A stretch of 64,000 bases of DNA from Cryobacterium breve (GCF_004402375.1 NZ_SOGJ01000023.1:434001-498000); one strand, 5' to 3'. Positions 19,656 through 29,891 are shown, numbered from the stretch's first letter. Notes: generated by a model not told the origin, from the letters alone. Made by a program: numbers and translations.

Positions 19656-20693
19656 TCAGGGCGTCATCGACAGGATGCGGTCGAGGCCGCGGTTGATCTG
19701 GCGTGCCCAGAGCGGCCCGCGGTAGAGGAAACCGGTGTAGCCCTGCACGAGCGTGGCTCCTGCGGCCAGGCGCTCGGCCACGTGCTCCGCGGTTTCCACC
19801 CCGCCCACGGAGATCACGCAGAGGTCGCGGGGCACGCGTGCCCGGATCAGTCGCAGAACGGCCAGCGAACGGTCACGCAGCGGCGCCCCGGACAGCCCGC
19901 CGGCGCCGGCCGCCAGGACTGTTGCGGCATCCGTAGCCAGGCCCGCGCGCGAGATGGTGGTGTTGGTCGCGATGATGCCGTCGAGGCCTAGCTCCACGAC
20001 GAGGGCGGCGATGCGGGTCACTTCGTCGTCGGCCAGGTCGGGCGCGATCTTCACGAGCAGTGGTGTGCTGCCGGCTTCGGCCTGCACCGCCCGCAGCAAC
20101 GGTGCGAGCTGGTCGATTTCCTGCAGCCCGCGCAGGCCTGGGGTGTTGGGTGAGCTGACGTTGACCACCAGGTAGTCGGCGAGAGGCGCCAGCAGGGCGG
20201 CGCTCATCAGGTAATCGGACGTGGCGTCTTCGACCGCGGTCACGCGGCTCTTGCCGATGTTGATGCCCAGGACCGGGCGGCCTGTCACGGCGCGCACCCC
20301 GGCAAGGCGCACCCGGGCGGCGCGGGCCCCGGCGTTGTTGAAACCCATCCGGTTGATCACCGCGCGGTCGCGGACCAGGCGGAACAGTCGCGGTCTCGGG
20401 TTGCCCGGCTGGGCGACTGCCGTGATCGTTCCCACCTCCACGTGCCCGAAACCGAGCTGGCCGAGCCCGATGACAGCGCCACCGTCTTTGTCGAACCCCG
20501 CGGCAACGCCGAAGGGAGACTCGAAGCGCAGGCCGAGGGTGTGCACCGAGAGATCCGTGCGCGGCCGCATGAAACGGTTCACGAGCCTGCCAACCCCGAG
20601 CGTGGGCAGCGCCCGGATCACGGTGAACGCCAGATGGTGGGCCCGCTCGGGGTCGAGGCAGGTCAGAACGAACCTGAAGACGAGCGGGTACAC
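19656..20693 (-). CDS. pyrD: Dihydroorotate dehydrogenase (quinone), class 2
   Basis: This 345-aa FMN enzyme oxidises dihydroorotate to orotate in pyrimidine synthesis, passing electrons to quinone. The class 2 pattern is visible: an N-terminal membrane-associating extension ([14 protein letters not shown]), [10 protein letters not shown], a catalytic-Ser loop [11 protein letters not shown], and the FMN-phosphate site ([27 protein letters not shown]). It starts with GTG at 20693. The nrdR stop is 9 bp before it, so the two are probably co-transcribed. Confidence 0.95.
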   Translation of the reverse strand: MYPLVFRFVLTCLDPERAHHLAFTVIRALPTLGVGRLVNRFMRPRTDLSVHTLGLRFESPFGVAAGFDKDGGAVIGLGQLGFGHVEVGTITAVAQPGNPRPRLFRLVRDRAVINRMGFNNAGARAARVRLAGVRAVTGRPVLGINIGKSRVTAVEDATSDYLMSAALLAPLADYLVVNVSSPNTPGLRGLQEIDQLAPLLRAVQAEAGSTPLLVKIAPDLADDEVTRIAALVVELGLDGIIATNTTISRAGLATDAATVLAAGAGGLSGAPLRDRSLAVLRLIRARVPRDLCVISVGGVETAEHVAERLAAGATLVQGYTGFLYRGPLWARQINRGLDRILSMTP

Positions 20694-20701
20694 CGGGGCT
20701 C

Positions 20702-21196
20702 CTACAGTTCGGGTGATCGGCTGGCGCCTGCTGCCGCGCCGGATTCAGTTGCCGGCTCGGTGCGCAGCCGGGAGATGGCAGTCTCGAAGTCCTCGAGCGA
20801 ATCGAAGGCCTGGTATACGCTGGCGAACCGCAAGTAGGCTACCTCGTCGAGTTCGCGCAGAGGAGGCAGGATTGCGAGCCCGACCTCGTTCGCCTTCACC
20901 TGAGACGCACCCGTCTGTCGGATCGTCTCCTCCACCCGCTGGGCGAGCATGGCCAGGTCGGAATCCGTCACCGGACGTCCCTGGCAAGCCTTGCGAACGC
21001 CGGCCACGATCTTGTCGCGGCTGAACGGTTCGACGACCCCGCTGCGCTTGACGATGTTCAGGCTGGCGGTCTCGGTGGTGCTGAACCGGCGCCCACATTC
21101 GGGACACTGCCGACGCCGGCGGATGGAAAGTCCGTCGTCGCTGGTGCGCGAGTCGATGACTCGGGAGTCCGGGTGGCGGCAGAACGGGCAGAACAT
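20702..21196 (-). CDS. nrdR: Transcriptional repressor NrdR
   Basis: This 164-aa regulator of ribonucleotide reductase genes has an N-terminal zinc ribbon with C3, C6, C31 and C34, then an ATP-cone domain (VVKRSG...[21 protein letters not shown]) that senses ATP/dATP. It is slightly longer than usual because of an Ala/Ser-rich tail. The targets (nrd genes) are not in this window. A TAGGCT hexamer lies 9 nt before the ATG. Confidence 0.95.
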   Translation of the reverse strand: MFCPFCRHPDSRVIDSRTSDDGLSIRRRRQCPECGRRFSTTETASLNIVKRSGVVEPFSRDKIVAGVRKACQGRPVTDSDLAMLAQRVEETIRQTGASQVKANEVGLAILPPLRELDEVAYLRFASVYQAFDSLEDFETAISRLRTEPATESGAAAGASRSPEL

Positions 21197-21208
21197 GGTT
21201 GTGTCAGC

Positions 21209-22522
21209 CTACAGGCCAGGAGCGAATCGAGCCGTGACGGCGTCGCCGTGCGCGGGCAGCGCCTCGGCCGTGGAGAGGGCCGCAATGTGGTCGGCGACCT
21301 CGCCCAGGGCCTCCCTGCTGTACGAGACGACCTGCTGAGGGCGGAGGAAGGTGTAGGCGCCGAGTCCGGAGGAGAACCGGGCCTGCCCACCCGTCGGCAG
21401 CACGTGGTTCGAGCCGGCCACGTAGTCGCCGAGGCTCACGGGCGAATGCGGGCCGAGGAAGATGGCGCCCGCGTTCTCAATCAGGGCGAGCACGGCATCC
21501 GGGTTGCTCGTCTGGATCTCGAGGTGCTCGGGACCGAACGCGTTGCTGAAGGCAGCCGCGGCCGCGAGATCATCCACGAGCACGATCCCCGACTGGCGCC
21601 CGTTCAGGGACGCGGTGACCCGGATGCTGTGGGTCGTGCTCTGCATCAGGTCGACCAGGTGTCGGGAGACCGCGTCGGCAAGCTCGACCGAATCGGTGAC
21701 GAGCATGGCCGCGGCCAGTTCGTCGTGCTCGGCCTGGCTGACGAGGTCGGCCGCGACGAAGCGCGCGTCGGCGGAAGCATCCGCGATGACCAGGATGTCG
21801 GTGGGCCCGGCCTCGGAGTCGATGCCGGTCACCCCGCGCACGAGCCGCTTGGCGGCGGCCACATAGACGTTGCCGGGGCCGGTGACGAGCTGCACGGGAT
21901 CCAGTCCGAGCCCTGGAACACCGTAGGCGAAGGCGCCGACCGCGCCGGCCCCGCCCATGGCGTAGATTTCGTCGATGCCGAGCAGGCCCGCCACGGCGAG
22001 GATGGTGGGGTGCACGCGCCCGTCGAAGTCACTCTGCGGCGGCGACGCCAGCGCGATCGAGGAAACGCCGGCGATCTGGGCCGGAACCACGTTCATCACG
22101 ACGCTCGAAGGGTAGACGGCCTTGCCGCCGGGAACGTACAGGCCGACCCGGTTGATCGGCTGCCAGCGCTGCGTGATGGTGGCGCCGTCGGCGATCGTGG
22201 TGGTCACCTGCGGCGGCACCTGGGCCGCGCTGGCGATGCGCACGCGACGGATGGTCTCCTCGATGGCCGTGCGCACCGTGGGGTCGAGCCCGGCCAGTGC
22301 CTCGGTGACGTGGGACGCCGGAACCCGCACATGGGACGGGCGCACCCGGTCGAGGCGTTCTGCCTGGTCGCGGAGGGCATCCTCGCCTCTGGCCCGCACA
22401 TCGTCGATCAATTCGGCTGCGACGTCGCTGGCCGCGGTCACGTCGGTGAGCGCACGCGGCACGGCTGCAAGCAATTCCGCCGGAGTGGGCCGGGTCCCTC
22501 GGAGGTCAATAGTCTGGATCAT
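21209..22522 (-). CDS. hisD: Histidinol dehydrogenase
   Basis: This 437-aa enzyme makes the last two oxidations of histidine synthesis, from L-histidinol to L-histidine. Recognisable stretches are GLYVPGGKAVYPSSVVMNVVPA, the catalytic loop SQAEHD (Glu/His pair) and the zinc-binding GPHSPVSLGDYVAG. Length is normal. It lies 12 bp upstream of nrdR and is divergent from the flavin reductase. No other his genes are seen before it in this window. A TAGGCT at 22531-22536 sits 8 nt before the ATG. Confidence 0.96.
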   Translation of the reverse strand: MIQTIDLRGTRPTPAELLAAVPRALTDVTAASDVAAELIDDVRARGEDALRDQAERLDRVRPSHVRVPASHVTEALAGLDPTVRTAIEETIRRVRIASAAQVPPQVTTTIADGATITQRWQPINRVGLYVPGGKAVYPSSVVMNVVPAQIAGVSSIALASPPQSDFDGRVHPTILAVAGLLGIDEIYAMGGAGAVGAFAYGVPGLGLDPVQLVTGPGNVYVAAAKRLVRGVTGIDSEAGPTDILVIADASADARFVAADLVSQAEHDELAAAMLVTDSVELADAVSRHLVDLMQSTTHSIRVTASLNGRQSGIVLVDDLAAAAAFSNAFGPEHLEIQTSNPDAVLALIENAGAIFLGPHSPVSLGDYVAGSNHVLPTGGQARFSSGLGAYTFLRPQQVVSYSREALGEVADHIAALSTAEALPAHGDAVTARFAPGL

Positions 22523-22594
22523 CGCGTTCCAGCCTAGCCATCAACTCCCGTCCACCGGGAATAGGCTCAATGGCGAGGAGATTGATTCAGTCAC

Positions 22595-23137
22595 ATGAGC
22601 GACACCGAAGTACCCCAGCCCGCCACCGTACCGCTGGCCGAAGATCCCAATGCACCGTTGGACCTGGCCGCCTTCAAGCATTCCTTCCGGCGTCACGCCG
22701 CCGGTGTCGCGGTGATCACGGCGCTGCGCCCGGACGGCGCCCCGGTGGGATTCACCGCCACCTCGCTGGCGTCGCTGTCGTCGGTTCCGCCGCTGGCCAC
22801 CTTCAACATGGCCAGGTCAGCCAGCACCTGGCCGGCGATAGCCGAGAGCGAGCGGGTCGTCATCCACATCCTCGGCGCGCACAATCGTGCCGTCGCCGAG
22901 GTGATGTCGGGTCCCGCGAATCAGCGTTTCGTCGGCGACCACTGGCAGTCGGGACCGCACGGCCTGCCCGTGCTGACGGGGGTCACCTCGTGGATGGTCG
23001 GGCGAATCATCGAACGCACGCTGGTGCACAACAGCGCCGTCGTGGTGGTGAAGATCGAGGAAGGCGGCATGGGCGAGAACGACGAGGCCCTGCTGTACTA
23101 CGAGCGCTCCTACCGGGTGCCCGGTGCCGAGGCCTAG
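22595..23137 (+). CDS. Flavin reductase family (flavoprotein oxidoreductase) protein
   Basis: This 180-aa protein of the FMN-binding split-barrel flavin-reductase class contains FRRHAAGVAVITAL, PVGFTATSLASLSSVPPLATFNMARSASTWPAI and a variable C-terminal part. Such proteins reduce FMN or FAD with NAD(P)H and pass it to a monooxygenase partner; no partner is adjacent, so the substrate pathway is unknown. Its TAG stop shares the CTAG at 23134-23137 with the converging plsC gene. Confidence 0.85.
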   Translation: MSDTEVPQPATVPLAEDPNAPLDLAAFKHSFRRHAAGVAVITALRPDGAPVGFTATSLASLSSVPPLATFNMARSASTWPAIAESERVVIHILGAHNRAVAEVMSGPANQRFVGDHWQSGPHGLPVLTGVTSWMVGRIIERTLVHNSAVVVVKIEEGGMGENDEALLYYERSYRVPGAEA

Positions 23138-23916
23138 CTTTCCGCCTGGTCCGACCTGGCTTCGTCCCGAAGGCGGCGCCGTTCGGCCTCGGCCACGGCG
23201 GCCTCCTCCGGCGTGGGGGCCGTGCCGCCCAGGTGCCGGGGCTGCCACCACTGGCCGCCCCCATCCACCGGGTAGGCCTTCTGCAGCCCATCGACGAGTC
23301 CCTGCAGCGTCTGGTGCAGCGCGGATGTCAGGGTCTGGGGGTCCTCCCCCTCGGCTACCGTGAAGGGCTCCCCCACGGCGAATCGCACGGGCACGCCGAA
23401 CACCTCGCGCAGCGCCGGCCTGTGATTTTTGGTGAGCACTCGGTGACCACCCCAGACGGCGATCGGGATGACCGGCACTCCGGCCTCGGCGGCCATCCGG
23501 ATGGCACCCGACTTCAGCTCCCGCACCGTGAAGGACGCATTTACCCCGCCTTCCGGGAAGACCCCGAGCAGTTCTCCCTCGCGCAGCGCGGTCACGGCCT
23601 GGGCATACGCGGCAGCGCCAGCCTTCATGTCGACCGAAATGTGCCGCATCCCGCGCAGCAGAACCCCGACGAGCTTCTGGTCGAATGCTCCCTTTTTGGC
23701 CATGAAACGGATGTGGCGGCGGTTCTTGTGCCACAGCATCCACTCGACCAGGGCGAAGTCCATGTAGCCGAAGTGTGTGATGGCGAGCACCGCTCCCCCG
23801 GTGTCGGGCAGATTCTTCAGTCCGGTCACGGCCGGCTTCAACCGGAGCAGGCCGAAGACGGCTCGCCCGGCCAGAACAGCCGTCGTGTACAGAGGTTCCC
23901 GCGTGCCTGTGCTCAT
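23134..23916 (-). CDS. Lysophospholipid acyltransferase (PlsC family)
   Basis: This 260-aa acyltransferase has the HX4D catalytic motif (THFGYMD) and the substrate-binding FPEGG motif (the family's FPEGT/FPEGTR region). It would add the second acyl chain to lysophosphatidate in membrane lipid synthesis, or act on a related acyl acceptor. It is one of two PlsC-type genes in the window (the other is at 54728-55417), and the two differ in length and motif detail. A TAGCCT is 6 nt before the ATG, suggesting a leaderless mRNA. The tail after about residue 240 is Glu/Ala/Arg-rich. Confidence 0.88.
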   Translation of the reverse strand: MSTGTREPLYTTAVLAGRAVFGLLRLKPAVTGLKNLPDTGGAVLAITHFGYMDFALVEWMLWHKNRRHIRFMAKKGAFDQKLVGVLLRGMRHISVDMKAGAAAYAQAVTALREGELLGVFPEGGVNASFTVRELKSGAIRMAAEAGVPVIPIAVWGGHRVLTKNHRPALREVFGVPVRFAVGEPFTVAEGEDPQTLTSALHQTLQGLVDGLQKAYPVDGGGQWWQPRHLGGTAPTPEEAAVAEAERRRLRDEARSDQAES

Positions 23917-23922
23917 GATTCA

Positions 23923-23928
23923 AGGCTA
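23923..23928 (-). promoter_or_regulatory. -10 element of a leaderless plsC transcript
   Basis: TAGCCT on the minus strand ends 6 nt before the ATG at 23916, with no Shine-Dalgarno sequence in the gap. Confidence 0.45.
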
Positions 23929-24025
23929 CGACCTGTGCGCGGTTTCTTCGACGCGATCCACACCAGCATTCGGCGAGCCCCGGCGGCCGATCCCGGCGAG
24001 CCCGGCTCCCCCTCGCGGCGCACCC

Positions 24026-24067
24026 TGTGGAAGGGGGCGCACGGTAGACCGTGCGCGCCCTTCCACA
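24026..24067 (-). terminator. Strong hairpin downstream of dnaE
   Basis: Two 19-bp arms pair with one mismatch around a TAGA loop, 16 bp after the dnaE stop codon. There is no T-run. The stem is the longest of the hairpins seen here and is the probable end of the long leftward transcript that includes rluA and dnaE. Confidence 0.75.
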
Positions 24068-24082
24068 ACCTGCGCCACCAGC

Positions 24083-27000
24083 TCAGGTGAGGCAGTTCGG
24101 CCCGAGCAGGCTCTTGAGCTCCCCGAACAGGTCGGCGCTGACTTTGACCTGGTGGGGCAGCTCGAAGACCCGCGCCACGTTACCCTTGACCAGTTTGAGC
24201 CGAACCTCCGACGCTCCGACATGGCGGGTGATGACCTCGCCCAGCGCAGTCACCGTGTCAGTCGTGGCCCGCGACTCGGCCAACGTGATAGTCAGCGTTC
24301 CCGTGTCGGAGGTCTGGCCCACGTCCGGCGCGAAGATGCTGTACGCGTGCAGGTTCATGCCGTCGTCGCGCAGGCTCACTCGGCCCCGCACGACCACGAC
24401 GGAGTCGCTGATCAGGTCTGGCGAGAACTCCTGGTAGGCCTTGCCCATGAACATCACGGCGATCTCGCCGCCGAAGTCCTCGACCTGGATGATGCCGTAC
24501 TGGTTGCCCGATTTCTTGGCGATTCGGTGCTGCACGCTCGTGATGAGTCCCGCGATGGTGACGGTGTCGGCATCCTGGGTCTGCTCCGACCCCACCAGGT
24601 CAACGATGGTCGTGCTGGCGTGCTTGGCCAGCGGGATCTCGAGTCCGGCCAGCGGATGATCGGACACGTAGAGTCCGAGCATGTCCCGCTCCAACGCGAG
24701 TTTTTCCTTCTTGGTCCATTCAGGACGCTCGGGAACCTGCTCGGTAGCCTGCGGGTCGTCGAACAGGCTGTCGAAGTCGAAGCCGACCATGCCGTGCTGT
24801 TCGTCGCGCTTGATCTTGACTGCGGACTCGACCGCGGCCTCGTGGATCTCGAACATGGCCCGGCGGGTCGAGCCGAGAGAGTCGAACGCGCCGGCCTTGA
24901 TCAGGGACTCGACCGTGCGCTTGTTGGCCACCGGAATCGGCACCTTGCGCAGGAAGTCGTGGAACGACTCGAACGCGCCCTTCTCCGTGCGGGCGGCACG
25001 AATCGCGTCGACCACGTTGAAGCCCACGTTGCGCACCGCTCCAAGCCCAAACCGGATGTCCGTGCCCACGGCCGCGAAGTACCCGATCGATTCGTTCACG
25101 TCCGGCGGCAGCACCTGGATGCCCATCCGGCGGCACTCGTTCAGGTACAGCGCCAACTTGTCGCGGGAGTCGCCGACGCTCGTAAGCAGGGCCGCCATGT
25201 ACTCGGCCGGGTATTTGGCCTTGAGGTAGGCGGTCCAGTAGGACAGCACGCCGTAGGCGGCCGAGTGCGCCTTGTTGAAGGCATAGTCGGAGAACGGAAG
25301 CAAGATGTCCCAGACGGTCTTCACGGCCTCCATGGAGTACCCGTTGGCGACCATCCCGCCGGAGAATCCCTCGAACTGCTTGTCCAGCTCCGACTTCTTC
25401 TTCTTGCCCATCGCCCGGCGCAGCAGGTCCGCTTGGCCGAGGGAGAAGCCGGCCAGCTTCTGCGCGATCGACATGACCTGCTCTTGATACACGATCAGAC
25501 CGTAGGTGGTGCCGATGACGTCCTTCAGCGCCTCCTCGAGTTCCGGGTGGATCGGAATGATCTCCTGCTGCCCCGTCTTGCGCAGCGCGTAGTTGGTGTG
25601 CGAGTTGGCGCCCATGGGGCCGGGCCGGTACAGCGCGATGACGGCCGAGATGTCTTCGAAGTTGTCAGGCTTCATCAGGCGCAGCAGCGACCGCATGGGC
25701 CCGCCGTCGAGCTGGAACACGCCGAGGGTGTCACCGCGGGCGAGTAGTTCGTAGGCGGCCGGGTCGTCCAGTCCGAGTTCTTCAAGCACCGGGCGGTGCC
25801 CTCGGTTCACCGCGATGTTGTCAAGGGTGTCGTCGATGATGGTGAGGTTCCGCAGCCCCAGGAAGTCCATTTTGATCAGACCGAGGGCCTCGGAGGCTGG
25901 GTAGTCGAACTGCGTGACGACCTGGCCATCCGCTTCACGCTTCATGATCGGGATGATGTCGATCAACGGGTCGGAGCTCATGATCACGCCCGCTGCGTGC
26001 ACGCCCCACTGGCGCTTGAGGTTCTCCAGGCCGAGGGCTGTGTCGAAGACGGTGCGGGCCTCCGGGTCTGACTCGATCACGGCCCGGAAATCGGCCGCCT
26101 CCCGGTAGCGCGGGTGGTCCTTGTCGAACATGCCGGTCAAAGGCACGTCCTTGCCCATGATGGCCGGGGGCATGGCCTTGGTGAGCTTGTCGCCCATGCC
26201 GAAGGGGAAGCCGAGCACCCTGGAGGCGTCTTTCAGGGCCTGCTTGGCCTTGATCGTGCCGTAGGTCACAATCTGCGCGACGCGTTCCTCGCCGTACTTG
26301 TCGGTCACGTAGTGGATGACCTCACCGCGGCGGCGCTCGTCGAAGTCCACGTCGAAGTCGGGCATGGAGACACGGTCCGGGTTGAGGAACCGCTCGAAGA
26401 TCAGACCGTGCACGAGGGGGTCGAGGTCGGTGATGCCCATGGCGTAGGCCACCATCGAGCCGGCGCCCGACCCACGGCCGGGGCCGACCCGAATGCCCTG
26501 CTGCCTGGCCCACATGATGAAGTCGGCCACGACCAGGAAGTAGCCCGGGAACCCCATCTGGATGATGATGCCGATCTCGTAGTCGGCGCGCTTGCGCACC
26601 TCGTCCGGGATGCCGTTCGGGTAGCGTTTGGCCAGCCCGACCTCGTTCTCCTTGACGAACCAGCTCTCCTCGTTCTCTCCCTCGGGGCAGGGGAACCGAG
26701 GCATGTAGTTGGCTTTGGTGTTGAACTCCACCTGACACCGCTCGGCGATGAGCAGGGTGTTGTCGCAGGATTCCGGGTGGTCGCGGAACAGGTGCCGCAT
26801 CTGCGCGGCCGTCTTCAGGTAGAACTCGTTGGAGTCGAACTTGAAGCGGTTCGGATCGTCGAGGGTCGACGCGGACTGCACGCAGAGCAGGGCCGCATGC
26901 GCGGTCGCGTCGTGGGCGTGGGTGTAATGCAGGTCATTACTGGCCACGAGCGGCAGCTTCAGCTCACCGGCGAGTCTGAGTAGGTCGGTCATGGTGCGGC

Positions 27001-27622
27001 GCTCGATGTCGATGCCGTGGTCCATGATTTCGCAGAAGAAATTCTCCTTGCCGAAGATGTCCTGGAACTCGCCGGCCGCCTTTTTGGCCTCGTCGTACTG
27101 TCCGAGCCGCAGACGGGTCTGCACCTCGCCACCCACGCAGCCGGTTGTGCCGATCAACCCGGTGGAGAACTCGGAGAGCAGTTCGCGGTCCATGCGCGGC
27201 TTGAAGTAATAGCCTTCGAGGCTTGCCTTGGACGAGAGCCGAAAGAGGTTGTGCATGCCGGCCGTGGTCTCGGACAATAGCGTCATGTGGGTGTACGAAC
27301 CGGCGCCACCGACGTCGTCCCGGTTCTGGCCGCTCGTGCCCCAGCGCACCCGCGTCTTGTCCCGACGGTCCGTCCCGGGGGTGATGTACGCCTCGGTGCC
27401 GATGATCGGCTTGATGCCGGCCTCGGTCGCGGTGCGCCAGAAGTCGAAGGCCCCGAAGACGTTACCGTGGTCTGTGATGGCGACCGCGGGCATACCCTGT
27501 TCGATGGCTGCATTGATCAGCGGTTTGACCCGCGCCGCGCCGTCGAGCATGGAGTACTCGCTGTGCACGTGGAGGTGCACGAAGGAATCCTTCGATCCAC
27601 CCGACTTATTCTGAGAGGACAA
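24083..27622 (-). CDS. dnaE: DNA polymerase III alpha subunit
   Basis: This 1179-aa replicative polymerase has the PHP domain at the N-terminus (HLHVHSEYSMLDG), palm-domain catalytic acidic residues in PDFDVDFDERRRGEVIHY (around residue 420), the GVHAAG region and a C-terminal OB-fold (VTIAGLITSVQHRIAKKSGNQ). The length matches the usual DnaE1 of actinobacteria. It lies 35 bp downstream of the RluA-family gene in the same orientation and is followed by a strong hairpin. Confidence 0.97.
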   Translation of the reverse strand: MSSQNKSGGSKDSFVHLHVHSEYSMLDGAARVKPLINAAIEQGMPAVAITDHGNVFGAFDFWRTATEAGIKPIIGTEAYITPGTDRRDKTRVRWGTSGQNRDDVGGAGSYTHMTLLSETTAGMHNLFRLSSKASLEGYYFKPRMDRELLSEFSTGLIGTTGCVGGEVQTRLRLGQYDEAKKAAGEFQDIFGKENFFCEIMDHGIDIERRTMTDLLRLAGELKLPLVASNDLHYTHAHDATAHAALLCVQSASTLDDPNRFKFDSNEFYLKTAAQMRHLFRDHPESCDNTLLIAERCQVEFNTKANYMPRFPCPEGENEESWFVKENEVGLAKRYPNGIPDEVRKRADYEIGIIIQMGFPGYFLVVADFIMWARQQGIRVGPGRGSGAGSMVAYAMGITDLDPLVHGLIFERFLNPDRVSMPDFDVDFDERRRGEVIHYVTDKYGEERVAQIVTYGTIKAKQALKDASRVLGFPFGMGDKLTKAMPPAIMGKDVPLTGMFDKDHPRYREAADFRAVIESDPEARTVFDTALGLENLKRQWGVHAAGVIMSSDPLIDIIPIMKREADGQVVTQFDYPASEALGLIKMDFLGLRNLTIIDDTLDNIAVNRGHRPVLEELGLDDPAAYELLARGDTLGVFQLDGGPMRSLLRLMKPDNFEDISAVIALYRPGPMGANSHTNYALRKTGQQEIIPIHPELEEALKDVIGTTYGLIVYQEQVMSIAQKLAGFSLGQADLLRRAMGKKKKSELDKQFEGFSGGMVANGYSMEAVKTVWDILLPFSDYAFNKAHSAAYGVLSYWTAYLKAKYPAEYMAALLTSVGDSRDKLALYLNECRRMGIQVLPPDVNESIGYFAAVGTDIRFGLGAVRNVGFNVVDAIRAARTEKGAFESFHDFLRKVPIPVANKRTVESLIKAGAFDSLGSTRRAMFEIHEAAVESAVKIKRDEQHGMVGFDFDSLFDDPQATEQVPERPEWTKKEKLALERDMLGLYVSDHPLAGLEIPLAKHASTTIVDLVGSEQTQDADTVTIAGLITSVQHRIAKKSGNQYGIIQVEDFGGEIAVMFMGKAYQEFSPDLISDSVVVVRGRVSLRDDGMNLHAYSIFAPDVGQTSDTGTLTITLAESRATTDTVTALGEVITRHVGASEVRLKLVKGNVARVFELPHQVKVSADLFGELKSLLGPNCLT

Positions 27623-27657
27623 AACGGCTCCGAGGTGTTGGAATTGGGCGCTACAGG

Positions 27658-28578
27658 TCAGGCGTCACGCAGCACGTCGAGGGCATGCGAGAGGTCTTTC
27701 GGGTAGTCGGTGGTGAAGGTGACCCACTCCCGGGTGTCCGGGTGGTGGAAGGCCAGTTGCTTGGCGTGCAGCCACTGCCGCGTCAGGCCGAGACGCGCCG
27801 TGATGGAGGGATCGGCGCCATACATGGCGTCGCCGACACACGGGTGACGCTGGGCGGCCATGTGCACCCGGATCTGGTGGGTGCGCCCCGTCTCCAGGTG
27901 TACTTCCACCAATGACGCCGCCGGAAAAGCTTCGAGCGTCTCGTAGTGGGTGACGGAATCCTTGCCGCCTGCGATGACCGCGAACTTCCAATCCGACCGC
28001 GGATGGCGGCCGATCGGGGCGTCGATGGTTCCCGTGCTCGGATCGGGGTGACCCTGCACGACTGAATGGTAGATCTTCTCGACCTCGCGGTCGTGGAACG
28101 CCCGCTTGAGCGCCGTGTACGCGGTCTCCGACTTGGCGACGACCATCAGGCCGCTGGTGCCAGCATCGAGGCGGTGCACAATCCCGGCCCGCTCGCTCGC
28201 CCCGGAGGTCGCGATGCGGTAGCCGGCCGCTGAGAGTGCCCCGACAACGGTGGGCCCGGTCCAGCCCACACTCGGGTGCGCGGCCACTCCGGAGGGTTTG
28301 TTGATGACGACGATGCTCTCGTCGTCGTGCACGATCGTGAGGTCGGGTACCGCGATGGGCACGATGGCCAAGGCTTCCCGAGGCCGCCAGGACACCTCCA
28401 GCCAAGCTCCCCCGTGCAGGCGGTCCGATTTTCCGACCACGACACCGTTGAGGGTGACCCCACCGGCCTCGCAGACCTCGGCCGCGAAACTGCGCGAAAA
28501 GCCGAGCAGTTTGGCGATGCCGGCGTCGACGCGAACTCCGGCAAGGCCGTCCGGCAGGGGGAGAGAGCGTGTTTCCAT
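27658..28578 (-). CDS. RluA-family 23S rRNA pseudouridine synthase
   Basis: This 306-aa enzyme has an N-terminal S4 RNA-binding domain ([29 protein letters not shown]) and the catalytic domain with [13 protein letters not shown] and [15 protein letters not shown]; the Asp of HRLD is the nucleophile. The layout and RluD-type order suggest the three helix-69 sites of 23S rRNA as substrate, but the exact site cannot be assigned. It starts 8 bp after lspA, in the operon lspA-rluA-dnaE. Confidence 0.92.
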   Translation of the reverse strand: METRSLPLPDGLAGVRVDAGIAKLLGFSRSFAAEVCEAGGVTLNGVVVGKSDRLHGGAWLEVSWRPREALAIVPIAVPDLTIVHDDESIVVINKPSGVAAHPSVGWTGPTVVGALSAAGYRIATSGASERAGIVHRLDAGTSGLMVVAKSETAYTALKRAFHDREVEKIYHSVVQGHPDPSTGTIDAPIGRHPRSDWKFAVIAGGKDSVTHYETLEAFPAASLVEVHLETGRTHQIRVHMAAQRHPCVGDAMYGADPSITARLGLTRQWLHAKQLAFHHPDTREWVTFTTDYPKDLSHALDVLRDA

Positions 28579-28586
28579 GGGGAGGA

Positions 28587-29138
28587 TCAGGATGCTAACT
28601 GGGTGGGCTCGGACGTGTCCGAAGCGTCGGCGCGGATTCCGTCGAGGCCGACCCCGCGAATGGTCAGGTACATGAAGATGATCATGCTCGACACGATCGC
28701 CATATCGGCGACGTTGTAGATGGCGGGGATCAGCCAGGGCGTGGAGATGAAGTCGATGACGTGCCCGAGTCCGAAGGACGGCTCCCGCAGCAGCCTGTCC
28801 GTCAAATTGCCCAACACCCCGCCGAGCAGCAGCCCGAAGACGACAGACCAGGCAAGTGAGCGGATGCGTCCGGCGAACCAGACGATGAGGCCCACCACCG
28901 CGACGGCGATGATGGAGAAGATCCAGGTCATTCCGGCAGCCAGGGAAAAGGCAGCGCCCGGGTTCCGGACGAAGTGCATTTGCAGCACGTCTCCCAGAAC
29001 CCGGACGATGTCACCCTCGGTCAGTGTGCTGACGACGAGGTACTTGCTGATCTGATCCAGAGCGTAGATCCCCAGGGCCACGACGGCCAGGAGGATCAAC
29101 GCACCGGGGCGCTTCTTCGTTGAGACCTTAGGCGCCAA
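28587..29138 (-). CDS. lspA: Lipoprotein signal peptidase (signal peptidase II)
   Basis: This 183-aa membrane aspartic protease cleaves prolipoproteins after lipid attachment. It has four membrane helices, and the catalytic Asp pair is D114 (NLTDR) and D145 (NVAD). It starts with TTG at 29138, 11 bp inside the end of divIVA, so translation is coupled to divIVA; no good Shine-Dalgarno sequence is seen and no better start is available. The C-terminal tail is Asp/Ser-rich. Confidence 0.95.
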   Translation of the reverse strand: MAPKVSTKKRPGALILLAVVALGIYALDQISKYLVVSTLTEGDIVRVLGDVLQMHFVRNPGAAFSLAAGMTWIFSIIAVAVVGLIVWFAGRIRSLAWSVVFGLLLGGVLGNLTDRLLREPSFGLGHVIDFISTPWLIPAIYNVADMAIVSSMIIFMYLTIRGVGLDGIRADASDTSEPTQLAS

Positions 29139-29751
29139 AGCTCTGGTAGCTCGGCTTCGAGGCGTTGCTCGCCTCGACCGGCGACGTGGCGTCGAGGTCG
29201 TGCAGCTGAGTCTCGATGTAGCTCTTCAGCTTCTGGCGGTATTCGCGCTCGAAGGTGCGCAGGTCATCGATCTTGGTCTCAAGAACGGAACGTTCCTGGT
29301 CGAGGACGGTGAGCTGGGCGCGCTGCTTGGCCTCGGCCTCGGCAACAAGGCGAGCTGCGGTCGCGTGGCCTTCGGCGATGAGAGCATCGCGCTTCTCGGC
29401 ACCCTCCTTGACGTGCTCCTCGTGCAGGCGACGGGCCAGCTGAAGGAGGTTGGTCGTTCCGGCGGTCTCGTCGACCGGCTCGGCACTAGCCGGTGCGGCT
29501 GCGGCCACGGCGACAGGAGCGGCCACTGGCTCGGCAACGGCCTCAGCGGCCGGTGCTGCCTCGACGACGGACTCTGACGCGCCGCCGCCGGAGGAAACGC
29601 GAGCCTTGAGCTCCTCGTTCTCCGCAGTCAGTCGTCGCAATTCAACGACGACCTCATCGAGGAAGTCGTCGACCTCGTCCTGATCGTATCCTTCGCGAAA
29701 CTTAGTCGACTGGAACCGCTTGTTGACTACATCTTCCGGAGTTAGCGCCAT
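29128..29751 (-). CDS. divIVA: Polar-growth scaffold DivIVA/Wag31
   Basis: This 207-aa coiled-coil protein has the DivIVA N-terminal membrane-binding domain (MALTPEDVVNKRFQSTKFREGYDQDEVDDFLDEV) and long Glu/Leu-rich helices. Between them is an Ala/Val/Pro-rich, low-complexity spacer (about residues 55-100). In actinobacteria DivIVA marks the cell poles and recruits the wall-synthesis machinery. It is adjacent to the division cluster, as in other actinobacteria. The ATG follows GGGTGGAAAG. Confidence 0.95.
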   Translation of the reverse strand: MALTPEDVVNKRFQSTKFREGYDQDEVDDFLDEVVVELRRLTAENEELKARVSSGGGASESVVEAAPAAEAVAEPVAAPVAVAAAAPASAEPVDETAGTTNLLQLARRLHEEHVKEGAEKRDALIAEGHATAARLVAEAEAKQRAQLTVLDQERSVLETKIDDLRTFEREYRQKLKSYIETQLHDLDATSPVEASNASKPSYQSFGA

Positions 29752-29891
29752 GGCTTTCCACCCTTAAAACTTGAATTGCGAACATTTGTTTGCGTTCAAC
29801 CAACGCTATCAAGGTCCGACGACGAATCGAACCGCGTCAGCCCAGCACGCCGTCGGACCAGAATACATGCCAAGTCAGGAACGAGCGGTAC

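Noticed and set aside
22570..24090. Plus-strand open frame overlapping the flavin reductase and plsC
   Set aside because: Out of frame with the real flavin reductase, Arg/Gly/His-rich, no motif. It is an artefact of high GC.
23777..25747. Plus-strand open frame of 656 codons antisense to plsC and dnaE
   Set aside because: It is fully explained by the codon bias of dnaE on the other strand, and no ribosome site or domain is present.
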